Assembly (NCBI RefSeq): GCF_002532075.1
Contig: NZ_LYXE01000031.1
Location: 1 to 64,000, forward strand
DNA length: 64,000 nucleotides
Direction of reading: 5' to 3'
Origin: Candidatus Chloroploca asiatica
GTDB taxonomy: Bacteria > Chloroflexota > Chloroflexia > Chloroflexales > Chloroflexaceae
A program made the translations under genes and the position numbers. Below the pieces are notes generated by a model. The model saw only the letters and a list, made by a program, of their open reading frames with translations. It did no database searches and was not told where the DNA came from. The first letter of the stretch is position 1, and each line of letters starts with the position of its first letter. Below are positions 45,635 to 54,130 of this stretch, one piece after another.

Positions 45635-46675
45635 GTGTTGAATTGGAATAATTTCGGATCGGCGTTCAATACACTACGTGAGCTAGATGTCACGGCGATT
45701 CGTGAAGAGAGCGAAGTTGTTGTACGGATTGCTGGTCTTGGCTCGCGGCCACTGTTTCAGCGGGTGGTCGAGATCCTGCGCATGAGTGGCAGTCATCATT
45801 TTGGACCACATGGGCCAGATCCATTTTCGTATCAACCTCTGCCGTATGGTGAACCTGAGCCTGGCTTGCGCGAGGCCGACCTCTTGTTGGTGACGGTGGA
45901 TGGACGTGCGCCGCTCACTGCTCGTGATGCCGAGGCCATCGGGCGTCTGGCGCTGCTCGCCTTGCCAACAGTGATCATCATTGCTGGCGTTGCGGCCCCG
46001 GATGAGACAGAGCCTGTGCGACCCGAGTTTGCCCATGCGCGTATTCTTGTGCTACCTGAGCTTGGCGCTTCTGACGTTGCCGAGCAGATCGCGACGGCCA
46101 TACTTGATCGGTTGCCGAAAGACCGGCAGCTCGCGGCGGCGCGGGCGGTCACCGGGCTGCGTTCGGTGTATGCCCGTACCCTGGTCAACTCAATTTCGAA
46201 TACCAACGCCACCTATGTTTTGCTCTCATCGATTCCGATGCAAATACCGATCTTATCGGTGCCAATCGCCACAGCAGACATGCTGGTTCTGACAAAAAAC
46301 CAGGCCTTGATGGTCTATCGGCTGGCGCTAGCGCACGGGGCTGCACCTGATTTCCAGGCGCGGATGCGCGAGATTTTGCCGGTGGTAGGCGGGGCGTTTG
46401 CGTGGCGTCAGCTTGCACGAACCCTGATTGGCCTGATTCCCTTCTGGGGGATCTTGCCGAGGGTCGCTGTATCGTATGCGGGCACATATGCAACAGGGAT
46501 GGCAGCGTGGCGCTGGTTTGCTGAAGGTGAGCTCGTCTCGCGTGAACGGATGAAGGCAATTGCTGAGGATGCATTGCGGATCGGGCGTGAGCAGGGTGCG
46601 GTGTTGATTGCCACGATGCGTGCCCAGGGCAACAAACCTGGTTTGAGTCTATTCAGGCGCAGGCATAAAGAGTGA
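45635..46675 (+). CDS. DUF697 (YcjF-like) membrane-associated protein
   Basis: The product of 346 residues has an N-terminal domain that looks like a degraded GTPase fold (VVVRIAGLGSRPLFQRVVEI, LLLVTVDGRAPLT, PTVIIIAGVA) without a P-loop. Its C-terminal DUF697 region has two hydrophobic hairpins (IPMQIPILSVPIATADMLVL and LIPFWGILPRVAVSYAGTYA). The family role is not established. AAGGGAGGG at 45621-45629 selects the GTG at 45635 over an in-frame TTG at 45614. Confidence 0.85.
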   Translation: MLNWNNFGSAFNTLRELDVTAIREESEVVVRIAGLGSRPLFQRVVEILRMSGSHHFGPHGPDPFSYQPLPYGEPEPGLREADLLLVTVDGRAPLTARDAEAIGRLALLALPTVIIIAGVAAPDETEPVRPEFAHARILVLPELGASDVAEQIATAILDRLPKDRQLAAARAVTGLRSVYARTLVNSISNTNATYVLLSSIPMQIPILSVPIATADMLVLTKNQALMVYRLALAHGAAPDFQARMREILPVVGGAFAWRQLARTLIGLIPFWGILPRVAVSYAGTYATGMAAWRWFAEGELVSRERMKAIAEDALRIGREQGAVLIATMRAQGNKPGLSLFRRRHKE

Positions 46676-46692
46676 GGCCCCGGCCCACTTTT

Positions 46693-46737
46693 TCGTATGC
46701 TAACAACGCCAGCTTAGCTGGCGTTGTTAGCATACGA
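46693..46737. terminator. Perfect bidirectional hairpin
   Basis: Arms of 21 bases at 46693-46713 and 46717-46737 are perfectly complementary around TTA. It sits between the stops of two convergent genes (46675 and 46743) and can terminate both, although no T run follows on either strand. Confidence 0.75.
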
Positions 46738-46742
46738 AGAGA

Positions 46743-47180
46743 CTACTTATCTTCGGGATCGAGGCGAGTTGTCTCACCGGTGACGGGCCCACTTGCTGGT
46801 GGGTCTTGCTCGTTACGAATCCGGGTCACAAAAGCGGCAAGCTGATCATTGAGTTGGGCAATGCCACGAGCGAGGGTTTCCTGGAAATCCTGGGTCACCT
46901 TGCTTTGCTGGGCCTGATTCACGGCCTGCTCACTCTTTTCGACCAGTTCCTGGATGCGAGGATTCTCTTTGAGTGACTCGACGGCAGACTGAAGCTGGGT
47001 GCCAATCTCGCGCAGGCCTGAGGAAAGATCCTTTTGGATCTGTTTGGCCTTATCGTTTTCCATGGCATTGCGGACGGCATTTTCGAGTTGCTGGCCCAAT
47101 TCACGCAATTCGCTGGCGAGATCGCTCTGAGGCTGATCTGATGGATCCGACGGATTCGGCTGATCGTCTGGCTGACTCAT
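46743..47180 (-). CDS. Coiled-coil protein of unknown function
   Basis: From ATG 47180 (AGAAGGAGAAGTCAG upstream) the product has 145 residues. It has a Pro/Asp/Ser-rich start and a long helical region (ASELRELGQQLENAVRNAME, REIGTQLQSAVESLKENPRI, SKVTQDFQETLARGIAQLND) without membrane segments or catalytic motifs. It resembles small hypothetical proteins annotated near envelope genes in Chloroflexota. It lies 27 bases after the GT2 gene on the same strand. Confidence 0.75.
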   Translation of the reverse strand: MSQPDDQPNPSDPSDQPQSDLASELRELGQQLENAVRNAMENDKAKQIQKDLSSGLREIGTQLQSAVESLKENPRIQELVEKSEQAVNQAQQSKVTQDFQETLARGIAQLNDQLAAFVTRIRNEQDPPASGPVTGETTRLDPEDK

Positions 47181-47207
47181 CTGACTTCTCCTTCTAATGA
47201 TTTGCAC

Positions 47208-47945
47208 TTAGAAACGGCGGCGCCAGCGGCGGAGCACCCACCATCCACTGGCAAAAGCAAAGATTCCGGCACGGAGGGCTGCGCGTTGGTGCGTCTGGCC
47301 GGGAGCATTGGGGGCGGATGACTGAAAGGATGGGCGAAGCGAGGCCTGAGCTTGTACGGCGAGGCCAGGCAGCGCTACCTGCGTGACAGGCAACCTATGC
47401 TGACGGGCTGCCGCATAGATTTCGGCATGGACAAAAAGGTCAGAGCCGGTTGGTTGACAATATTGACGCAGATCACTGCGCAGAAGAGCGAGCCCAAGGG
47501 CCGGGTCACGCAAGGTCGCATCGTGGCGACGGCCAAGCAGGGCCAGCAGGCGATCGCGCAGCGTGTGTGCTGGAGGTTCGCGATAGGGCATGACTGCAGC
47601 GTATCCCGGGGCACTTGCAAGAAGGCGTGGAAGCGAGGAAGGCAGCACTGGCCTGCTGAGATCGAGCGTGATCAGATACGTTCCGCGTGCGGCACTCCAG
47701 GCATCATAGAGCGCAGACCGGTAACCACGGCGTCGCGGATAGCGCATCAGAACAATCGGAGCGTGGAGGGCCGCAAAACGGTCGATCTGTTGGGCCAGAT
47801 CGCGGGAACAGCCATCATCAACGAGGATAATCTCGGTCTCGGCTAGCCGCCCAGCCACACATGCAAGGCATTCGGCCACCGTTGCAGCAAGCCCCGTTGA
47901 CCGATGACTGACTACCAAGACAATGGAAAGAGGGAACTGTTCCAT
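47208..47945 (-). CDS. GT2-family glycosyltransferase
   Basis: The 245-residue product starts at ATG 47945 (MEQFPLSIVLVVSHRSTGL). It has the GT-A fold with EIILVDDGCSRDLAQQID (the DDG nucleotide-binding motif) and a DxD-like LDLSRP, like polyprenyl-phosphate sugar transferases. A hydrophobic, arginine-rich C-terminus may associate with the membrane. The N-terminal extension to 48122 overlaps tdk out of frame and is dropped. It is shorter than typical DPM synthases, and the acceptor is unknown. Confidence 0.83.
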   Translation of the reverse strand: MEQFPLSIVLVVSHRSTGLAATVAECLACVAGRLAETEIILVDDGCSRDLAQQIDRFAALHAPIVLMRYPRRRGYRSALYDAWSAARGTYLITLDLSRPVLPSSLPRLLASAPGYAAVMPYREPPAHTLRDRLLALLGRRHDATLRDPALGLALLRSDLRQYCQPTGSDLFVHAEIYAAARQHRLPVTQVALPGLAVQAQASLRPSFQSSAPNAPGQTHQRAALRAGIFAFASGWWVLRRWRRRF

Positions 47946-47988
47946 ACGACAGCAACTACTCCACTTATGGTACAAACCTCGCGTAACT

Positions 47989-47997
47989 AGTATAGCA
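47989..47997 (-). promoter_or_regulatory. Extended -10 promoter of the GT2 gene
   Basis: On the - strand TGC followed by TATACT forms an extended -10, with a predicted start near 47982, about 37 bases before the ATG. No consensus -35 is seen. Confidence 0.5.
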
Positions 47998-48017
47998 TGC
48001 CTTGCGGCAGCGTTTTT

Positions 48018-48082
48018 TGACGCAGAGGTGCAGAGGCGCAAAGGCGTAACATTAGAAGATTGATTTTTTGAAGCAAAGGCGC
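48018..48082. repeat. GCAGAGGCGCAAAGG-type repeat
   Basis: The stretch contains tandem GCAGAGG/GCAAAGG variants (GACGCAGAGGTGCAGAGGCG, then AAGCAAAGGCGCAAC about 40 bases on). This family of dispersed short repeats is common in Chloroflexota genomes; a similar piece, ACGACGCAAAG with CCTTTGCG, lies before fabD. Confidence 0.4.
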
Positions 48083-48100
48083 AACATGTCTGACGTGTGC

Positions 48101-48682
48101 CTACGGTGCTTGCTGGTAGCACTGGCGACAGCGTGCCTCATAGAGATCGAGCCCGCCGACAACGAGGGTTTCAGCTTCGCGGGGGGCCGGGTCCCCATTG
48201 ATAAGCCGTTGCGAGCGTGTGGCATAGGCCCCGCAGCGTACGCAGATAGCATAGAGCTTGTCAACCTGTTCGGCAACCGCCATGAGTTGCATCATCCCCG
48301 GGAAGGGCTCGGCCCGATAGTTTTGATCGAGCCCAGCCACAATCACCCTGAGCCCCTGGTCGGCCAGAAACTGACAGGCATCGAGAATCGCCTGTGGCGA
48401 GTCTTCGAGGAAATGGATCTCATCGAGGGCGACAACCTGAACATCCTCGGCGGCGGCAAGAACCTGTTTGACCGAGGTGATCGGCACAGCCTCGAGTTGT
48501 GAGCCGGTGTGGCTGGCGATATGGGCGGCACTATAGCGCGTATCCATCCGAGGGGTAAAGATACGGCAAGGCTGACGGGCGATCATCACCTGTCGCATGC
48601 GCCGAATTAACTCCTCAGTCTTGCCACTATACATACATCCACAAATGACTTCGATTCTTCCACCGGAACCAGGTCGAGTCAT
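48101..48682 (-). CDS. tdk: Thymidine kinase
   Basis: The 193-residue type II thymidine kinase has the P-loop [20 protein letters not shown], the DEIHFLED catalytic segment, the lasso [15 protein letters not shown] and the zinc ligands CVRCGAYA and CRQC. It salvages thymidine to dTMP. The ATG at 48682 follows AAGGATTATTTTT. The extension to 48790 would reach into the promoter and is rejected. Confidence 0.95.
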   Translation of the reverse strand: MTRPGSGGRIEVICGCMYSGKTEELIRRMRQVMIARQPCRIFTPRMDTRYSAAHIASHTGSQLEAVPITSVKQVLAAAEDVQVVALDEIHFLEDSPQAILDACQFLADQGLRVIVAGLDQNYRAEPFPGMMQLMAVAEQVDKLYAICVRCGAYATRSQRLINGDPAPREAETLVVGGLDLYEARCRQCYQQAP

Positions 48683-48721
48683 AAAAATAATCCTTGAAGA
48701 TAGGCAGATTTCATTCTGGTC

Positions 48722-48750
48722 AATATACGTACATCTGTACAATGTGTCAA
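48722..48750 (-). promoter_or_regulatory. tdk promoter
   Basis: On the - strand TTGACA (48750-48745) and TATATT (48727-48722) are 17 bases apart. The predicted start is near 48715, 33 bases before the ATG. The spacer has a GTACATCTGTAC inverted motif on the + strand (48729-48740), a possible operator. Confidence 0.78.
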
Positions 48751-48832
48751 GTTGTTGGGCAGTGCCAGGGCCGCAGGCCCCTGGCACCACCCGTGCCGAG
48801 CTCGTGCTCTACACCCAGTTCTTCTTTGGGGG

Positions 48833-48866
48833 TTGACAGCCAGTATACCGAGTGGTATACTGGCTG
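48833..48866 (+). promoter_or_regulatory. TetR promoter with overlapping palindromic operator
   Basis: TTGACA at 48833-48838 and TATACT at 48856-48861 are exactly 17 bases apart. A perfect inverted repeat, CAGCCAGTATACC at 48837-48849 and GGTATACTGGCTG at 48854-48866, covers the spacer and -10. The geometry fits autorepression by the TetR protein. The expected start, near 48868, is next to the ATG at 48869. Confidence 0.85.
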
Positions 48867-48868
48867 AT

Positions 48869-49435
48869 ATGGATAACCGTCAAGCAATTTTAGCGCACGC
48901 ACTCGACCTTTTTGCTTCTCGTGGCTATGATGCGGTTGGGGTACAAGCGATCTGCACGGCTGCGGGGATCACGAAACCAACCCTCTACCATTATTTTGGG
49001 AGTAAGCAGGGTCTGCTTGCGGCGCTCGTCGAAGAGCGTATCGCGCCTTTATTGGCCCAACTCGCTGAAGTGACGACCTACAGGGGCGATCTTCCGCACA
49101 CACTGACGCAGCTTGTACATATCTATTTTGGCTTTGCGCGCACAGAACCTGTCGTCTATCGGTTGATGTTAGGCCTCTGGTTTGGGCCTACGACGGGGGA
49201 GGCGTTCCAGATCATTGTGGCATGTATTCAGGAGCAACATCGCCTGGTTGAGGAGCTTTTTGCATGGGCTACCGCTGATCATGGCAACATGCGTGGACGG
49301 CAGCGTATTTATGCCGCCACCTTGCTTGGCACAATCAATATCCGGGTAACGATGGCGCTCAACGGATTTGGTGACCTTGATGACACTGTTGTCTACCAGA
49401 CAGTTCACCAGTTTTCGCATGGTATCTATTCATAA
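48869..49435 (+). CDS. TetR-family transcriptional repressor
   Basis: The 188-residue protein has an N-terminal helix-turn-helix (FASRGYDAVGVQAICTAAGI then TKPTLYHYFGSKQGLLAALV) and a ligand domain with no assigned inducer. The ATG at 48869 has no ribosome binding site and lies at the predicted transcription start, so the mRNA is probably leaderless. It likely binds the palindrome on its own promoter. The GH13 gene begins 16 bases downstream and would be controlled with it. A longer frame from 48752 covers the promoter and is rejected. Confidence 0.93.
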   Translation: MDNRQAILAHALDLFASRGYDAVGVQAICTAAGITKPTLYHYFGSKQGLLAALVEERIAPLLAQLAEVTTYRGDLPHTLTQLVHIYFGFARTEPVVYRLMLGLWFGPTTGEAFQIIVACIQEQHRLVEELFAWATADHGNMRGRQRIYAATLLGTINIRVTMALNGFGDLDDTVVYQTVHQFSHGIYS

Positions 49436-49451
49436 TTTAAGGATCTACATA

Positions 49452-50816
49452 ATGACTCACTGGTCACATGACGCCATCTTTTACCATATCTACCCGTTGG
49501 GCCTGTGTGGTGCGCCGCATACGAACCCTTTTGATGGGAGTGTTGCGCCACGGTTGCGCGAGCTCCACGACTGGATTGAACCGATGCGCACGCTTGGCGT
49601 GAACGCACTCTATCTAGGGCCTTTGTTTGAGTCAACCAGTCACGGATATGACACCGTTGACTACTATACCCTCGATCGGCGCCTTGGTACGAACGCGATG
49701 CTGGCAGAGCTTGCCAATGAACTGCATCGCAATGGGATCAGACTGATCCTTGACGGTGTGTTTCACCATGTTGGGCGTGATTTCTGGGCGTTTCGCGATC
49801 TCTTGACGCACCAGGAGGCTTCGGCCTACCGGGATTGGTTTGTGGAGATTGATTTTAGTCAACGGAGCCCTTACGGTGATCCTTTCAGTTATGCGAGTTG
49901 GGATGGATACTTTAATCTGGTGAAACTTAACCTGCGCAATGCAGAGGTGCGGGCGCATCTATTTGGGGCGGTGCAGAACTGGATCGAGCAATTTGACCTT
50001 GATGGTTTGCGGCTTGATGTGGCCGAACTGCTTGACCTGGAGTTTCTGCGTGAGTTGCGCCAGGTTTGCAAAGCACGCAAACCTGATTTCTGGTTGATGG
50101 GTGAGCAGGTCCATGGTGATTATCGGCGTATCGCCAACCCCGACATGCTTGATGCAACAACAAACTACGAAGTCTACAAGGGTCTCTACTCAAGCCACAA
50201 TGATCACAACTACTTTGAAATTGCCCATTCGCTCAAGCGGCAATATGGGTCAGAGGGTGTCTACCGGGGGCTGCCGCTCTACAATTTTGTTGATAATCAT
50301 GATGTACCGCGTGTGGCCTCGATCTTGGCTGAGCCAGCGCATCTCGCCCCAATCTATGCGTTGCTCTTGACGATACCTGGGGTGCCAGCGATCTACTATG
50401 GGAGTGAGTGGGGGTATGGTGGCGTGAAGAGCGATGATGACGCGCTCCTCCGCCCGCAGTTACGTCTGCCAGAAGCACGGGTGCAGGCGCCGTACCCTGA
50501 ACTAGCCGACACCCTGGCGCTTCTGGCTGATTGCCGCCATCGTTTGCCAGCCCTTCGTTATGGCGACTACACCCAGGTGCATGTTGCTGCCGAGCAACTC
50601 GCTTTTGTCCGCCGCTACCACGAGCAGTTTGCGCTGGTTGCGGTCAATGCAGCTGCTTCACCAGTGGATCTCGTGCTGCCGATGGAGCTACCCAACGGAA
50701 CCGTGCTGATGGACTGGCTGAACCAGGGTAGCGACCTGATCGTCAACGAAGGTCGGGTCACCCTTCACGTGCCCGCTCGGTGGGCGAGTCTGCTCACAAG
50801 GGCCTCAGCGACCTAA
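49452..50816 (+). CDS. GH13 alpha-amylase-family glycosidase
   Basis: The 454-residue protein is a (beta/alpha)8 GH13 enzyme with LILDGVFHHVG (region I), the nucleophile Asp189 in FDLDGLRLDVAEL, the acid/base Glu218 in LMGEQVHGDY, and Asp284 in FVDNHDVPRVAS. There is a small C-terminal beta domain. No signal peptide is seen, so it is cytoplasmic, acting on maltodextrin-like or sugar-nucleotide-independent alpha-glucosides. It is short compared with extracellular amylases. Likely co-transcribed with the TetR gene, AAGGA upstream. Confidence 0.9.
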   Translation: MTHWSHDAIFYHIYPLGLCGAPHTNPFDGSVAPRLRELHDWIEPMRTLGVNALYLGPLFESTSHGYDTVDYYTLDRRLGTNAMLAELANELHRNGIRLILDGVFHHVGRDFWAFRDLLTHQEASAYRDWFVEIDFSQRSPYGDPFSYASWDGYFNLVKLNLRNAEVRAHLFGAVQNWIEQFDLDGLRLDVAELLDLEFLRELRQVCKARKPDFWLMGEQVHGDYRRIANPDMLDATTNYEVYKGLYSSHNDHNYFEIAHSLKRQYGSEGVYRGLPLYNFVDNHDVPRVASILAEPAHLAPIYALLLTIPGVPAIYYGSEWGYGGVKSDDDALLRPQLRLPEARVQAPYPELADTLALLADCRHRLPALRYGDYTQVHVAAEQLAFVRRYHEQFALVAVNAAASPVDLVLPMELPNGTVLMDWLNQGSDLIVNEGRVTLHVPARWASLLTRASAT

Positions 50817-50871
50817 CCATCTGGCATATAATGAAGCAGACAACCGCACACACATCGCTGAAGGATTGGGT

Positions 50872-52050
50872 ATGTCTGCTTCAAAACCCCGTCGGCGCTC
50901 GCCGTCTTCGTCATTCTGGGCTCTGTTGCTTGTGGTGGGACTGGTTACCCTCGGCTACTTGTTTAGCCAGGGTGTTTTCAATCCGCTGTTGCGTCGGGTG
51001 GGGCTTGATCCGGCCTGGTTTGGCCTGGAGCATACTGCGCAGCCAGCGGCCATCATTGCGACTGATGCTGGCTCGCTCGAGGTCTTTTTTACCACCCCCG
51101 AACTCGTCTATCCTGATGTGCCACGGAACCGACTTGCCCCGGCGCATGAACGGGCGTTGCTGGCTGATCTTCGGTCGGCGACGCAGAGCATTGACTTTGC
51201 CAGCTTTGAGTACAATCTGACGAGTCTTGCCGACGCACTGGTCGCGGCTCGGCAACGGGGAGTGAAGGTGCGCCTGGCGCTTGACCGTGGCAACCTCGAA
51301 AATCCAGTGATGGCGAAATGGGCCGGAATTGTGGAGGATGCAGGGATTCCGATCAGTTGGGAAGAGAGTAGTAATTTTCTGCACAGCAAATTTGTTGTGA
51401 TTGATGAGCGCATTGTCTGGACTGGTTCGTGGAATCCGACGATCAATGATACCTACCGGAACAACAATAATATTCTGCGTAGCACCATCCCCGTGCTCGT
51501 GGCCAACTATCGTGCCGAGTTCGAGCGGATGGCTGACGGAGATTTTGGGAAACGCAAGAGGGGCGCTACGCCTTATCCAACGATCCAGATGGGCGATGTG
51601 TTGATCGAGAATTATTTTTCGCCAACTGAACCGGTGCGTGACCGCATTGTGGCGTATCTGGCTGAAGCTGAACGTAGTGTTGATGTGATGGCCTTTTCGT
51701 TCACGGCTGATGAGATCGGTGAGGCGATGGTTGAACGCCATCAGGCAGGTGTTCCCGTACGAGTTGTCTTTGAAAATCGCAATGCCGCTGGAATTGGATC
51801 GGAATTTGATCGCTTGTTTGATGCTGGTATTGATGTGCTCAAAGACGGCAATTGTTATACCATGCACCACAAGGTGATCATCATTGATCAGCGGATTGTC
51901 ATCACCGGCTCGTACAACTTCACGGCACGGGCCGAGAATGTGAATGACGAGAATCTTTTGATCATCAATGATGCGGCGCTTGCGGCGGGGTATCAAGAAG
52001 AATTTGCGCGAGTCTATACGCAGGCGCGCAATCCGCTACGTTGCAATTAG
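50872..52050 (+). CDS. Phospholipase D-like protein with two HKD motifs
   Basis: The 392-residue product has an N-terminal membrane helix (FWALLLVVGLVTLGYLF) and two PLDc modules: LHSKFVVIDERIVWTGSWNP (His-Lys-Asp with GSxN) and MHHKVIIIDQRIVITGSYNF. Both catalytic sets are complete, so a phosphodiesterase acting on lipid or nucleic acid is possible. The outside location is inferred from the signal-anchor. The start is ATG 50872, six bases after AAGGA at 50861-50865; the frame extends to TTG 50866 without support. Confidence 0.9.
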   Translation: MSASKPRRRSPSSSFWALLLVVGLVTLGYLFSQGVFNPLLRRVGLDPAWFGLEHTAQPAAIIATDAGSLEVFFTTPELVYPDVPRNRLAPAHERALLADLRSATQSIDFASFEYNLTSLADALVAARQRGVKVRLALDRGNLENPVMAKWAGIVEDAGIPISWEESSNFLHSKFVVIDERIVWTGSWNPTINDTYRNNNNILRSTIPVLVANYRAEFERMADGDFGKRKRGATPYPTIQMGDVLIENYFSPTEPVRDRIVAYLAEAERSVDVMAFSFTADEIGEAMVERHQAGVPVRVVFENRNAAGIGSEFDRLFDAGIDVLKDGNCYTMHHKVIIIDQRIVITGSYNFTARAENVNDENLLIINDAALAAGYQEEFARVYTQARNPLRCN

Positions 52051-52100
52051 GTTGCGGGGTCACGGCAGCGCCGTGCCCCAACCGGACATATGCTTAAAAC

Positions 52101-52109
52101 TGGTATAAT
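52101..52109 (+). promoter_or_regulatory. Extended -10 promoter of the signalling locus
   Basis: TGG followed by TATAAT (52104-52109) is a full extended -10 element. No convincing -35 at 17 bases. The predicted start is near 52116, 47 bases before the first ATG. Confidence 0.6.
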
Positions 52110-52162
52110 CGAGCAGAGCATCATGCTGATATTGACAGTGCTTCTGATCTGGTGAGCGTGCC

Positions 52163-54085
52163 ATGATCGCAATTCTTGAGCAACTCAATCTGCTCCTCGC
52201 GGCAGTAGTTCTTATTGTTACCTTCTCGCTTCTGGCCTATATCGCCATGCAGAACTGGCGCAATGATATTGCCCGGGCGCTCGTGGTTCTGCTGGCGGGG
52301 GTGGTCATTGTCTATGGCGGCGATCTGTTGCTGGCGCGGGCAACCCGTGCGGCCACAATGGATGTCCTTGGCCGAGCCCAGTGGCTTGGCATTGCGATGG
52401 TTCCTGCCGCCTATATTCATCTTGCCAACGGGCTCTTTGCGATCAGCGAGTCTCAGGCACTGGCCTTGCGCAGCCGCCGCCTCGTTTATCTGGCCTATCT
52501 TGGGAGTCTGATCTTCTTTTTGCTGGTTGCCCTCGGGACCGATCTGGTGGTGCAGGGTGGCTTGCCAAGTGGCCCGATTGCTCAGTTTCGCCCGGGGCCG
52601 CTCTTCTGGTCATATGCGCTCTTTTTCGTGATCGGTGCTGTCGTGGCATTTGTTGCGATTGTGCAGTCGCAGCGGAGTGCCTTGACCGCCAATCAACGCC
52701 GCCGCCTGATGTATCTTGGGGCCAGCTTTGCGGCCCCGGGGATCGGGGTCTTTCCGTTTCTCGTCGTTGGGATGCCGGCCGCAGTTCCGATCAGTGTTGT
52801 GCTCTTTCTGCAAGCGATTGCCAGTGTCATCGTGACGGTGATGATCACGATCATGACTTATAGCATCGCGTTTCAAGGCGTGCTTTTGCCTGATCGCCTG
52901 ATCAAGCAAGATTTTCTGCGCTGGTGGCTCTATGGACCCTTTATTGGCATTTCGATTGTCCTGTTTATTCAAGTTGTGCCCCTCTTTGAGCGCCTGCTCG
53001 GCTTTCCGCAGAATACGCTGCTGACCTTTGGCGTGATGTTGATGACAGTGTTGATGCCGCTCTTTGTGAGCCGCGTCAAGCCCTACCTGGATACGCTGGT
53101 CTATATGCAAGACCAGGACGAGATTGATTATCTGCGTAAATTGCCGCGCAGTACCTTTACCCGCGCAGATCTGCGCGCCTTGCTTGAGAATTCGCTGGTG
53201 GCGATCTGTGGGGCGTTACGGGTCGAAACAGGGTTTGTGCTGGTGCCCGACGCGAACGAGTATAGTATCCGAGCCGTCTGTGGCTCGCGTCGTGAGGTCA
53301 AGCGGTTTCTTGGTGACTGTCCGTTGCCCGATCTTTTGCCCCAGTTGCAACAGTTGCCACCGCGTGGCCGCGGGTTGTTGCCGCCGACTGATGCCTTTGT
53401 GGCCTGTGGCGGTTTTTGCCTGCTGCCCCTCCATAGCCCCGATGGGCTTTTTCTTGGTGCCGTCGCGGTCGCGTATCAGCCCGAAACGTTGCAAAGCGAG
53501 ACTAGTTTGATGCCCGAGACGCGCCAGTTGATCAGTGTGTTGACCCATCAGATGGAACTGGCCCTTTCGACCGTGCAGATGCAGCAGCGCATCTTTGATG
53601 CCCTGCGCGGCCTTGCGCCCGAGATGGAGTCGTTGCAACATGTGGTGAGTCAACTCGAACAGGGTACAGCCCCCGATCTGGCCGCCACCGATGGCGAGAT
53701 GGTGCTCAGCCCCGATTTCCCTCAATTGGTGAAAGATGCGTTGACCCAGTTCTGGGGTGGCCCCAAACTTGCCGATAGCCCTCTGATGGGCCTGCGTACG
53801 GTCAAACGGGTGATCCAGGATCAAGGAGGCAGCCCCACCCGCGCTTTGCAGGTTGTGCTCCGTCAGGCGATCAGCAATCTGCGCCCCGATGAACAACTTG
53901 CCCCTTCCGGTCAAGAGTGGCTGCTCTATAATTTACTTGAAGGGCGCTTTCTCCAACGCAAAACGGTTCGTGATGTCGCCAATCGCCTGGCGATGAGTGA
54001 GTCGGATTTTTATCGCAAGCAACGGATTGCCATCGAAGAGGTTGCCCGCCAACTGGCCTTGATGGAAGAAGATGTCCGTTCATAA
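52163..54085 (+). CDS. Membrane sensor with GAF and C-terminal HTH
   Basis: The 640-residue protein has eight or so hydrophobic helices in the first 300 residues, like the 7TM sensory region of some histidine kinases. A GAF-like domain follows (about 320-465, AICGALRVETGFVLVPDANE). The last 100 residues contain a sigma-4-like helix-turn-helix (KTVRDVANRLAMSESDFYRK then QRIAIEEVARQL) and no HisKA or ATPase motifs. It looks like a membrane-bound transcription regulator. It precedes a lone receiver and a hybrid kinase on the same strand. Confidence 0.85.
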   Translation: MIAILEQLNLLLAAVVLIVTFSLLAYIAMQNWRNDIARALVVLLAGVVIVYGGDLLLARATRAATMDVLGRAQWLGIAMVPAAYIHLANGLFAISESQALALRSRRLVYLAYLGSLIFFLLVALGTDLVVQGGLPSGPIAQFRPGPLFWSYALFFVIGAVVAFVAIVQSQRSALTANQRRRLMYLGASFAAPGIGVFPFLVVGMPAAVPISVVLFLQAIASVIVTVMITIMTYSIAFQGVLLPDRLIKQDFLRWWLYGPFIGISIVLFIQVVPLFERLLGFPQNTLLTFGVMLMTVLMPLFVSRVKPYLDTLVYMQDQDEIDYLRKLPRSTFTRADLRALLENSLVAICGALRVETGFVLVPDANEYSIRAVCGSRREVKRFLGDCPLPDLLPQLQQLPPRGRGLLPPTDAFVACGGFCLLPLHSPDGLFLGAVAVAYQPETLQSETSLMPETRQLISVLTHQMELALSTVQMQQRIFDALRGLAPEMESLQHVVSQLEQGTAPDLAATDGEMVLSPDFPQLVKDALTQFWGGPKLADSPLMGLRTVKRVIQDQGGSPTRALQVVLRQAISNLRPDEQLAPSGQEWLLYNLLEGRFLQRKTVRDVANRLAMSESDFYRKQRIAIEEVARQLALMEEDVRS

Positions 54086-54130
54086 GGTGTGTACCAATGG
54101 CGGTATGACCTTGACCGAAGAGGAAGCACC

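Noticed and set aside
47946-48122. N-terminal extension of the GT2 gene
   Set aside because: It runs antiphase into tdk, and GT2 homology begins at MEQFPLSIV.
48752-48868. A longer N-terminus for the TetR protein
   Set aside because: It would cover the promoter and operator, and TetR homology begins at MDNRQAILAHALDLF.
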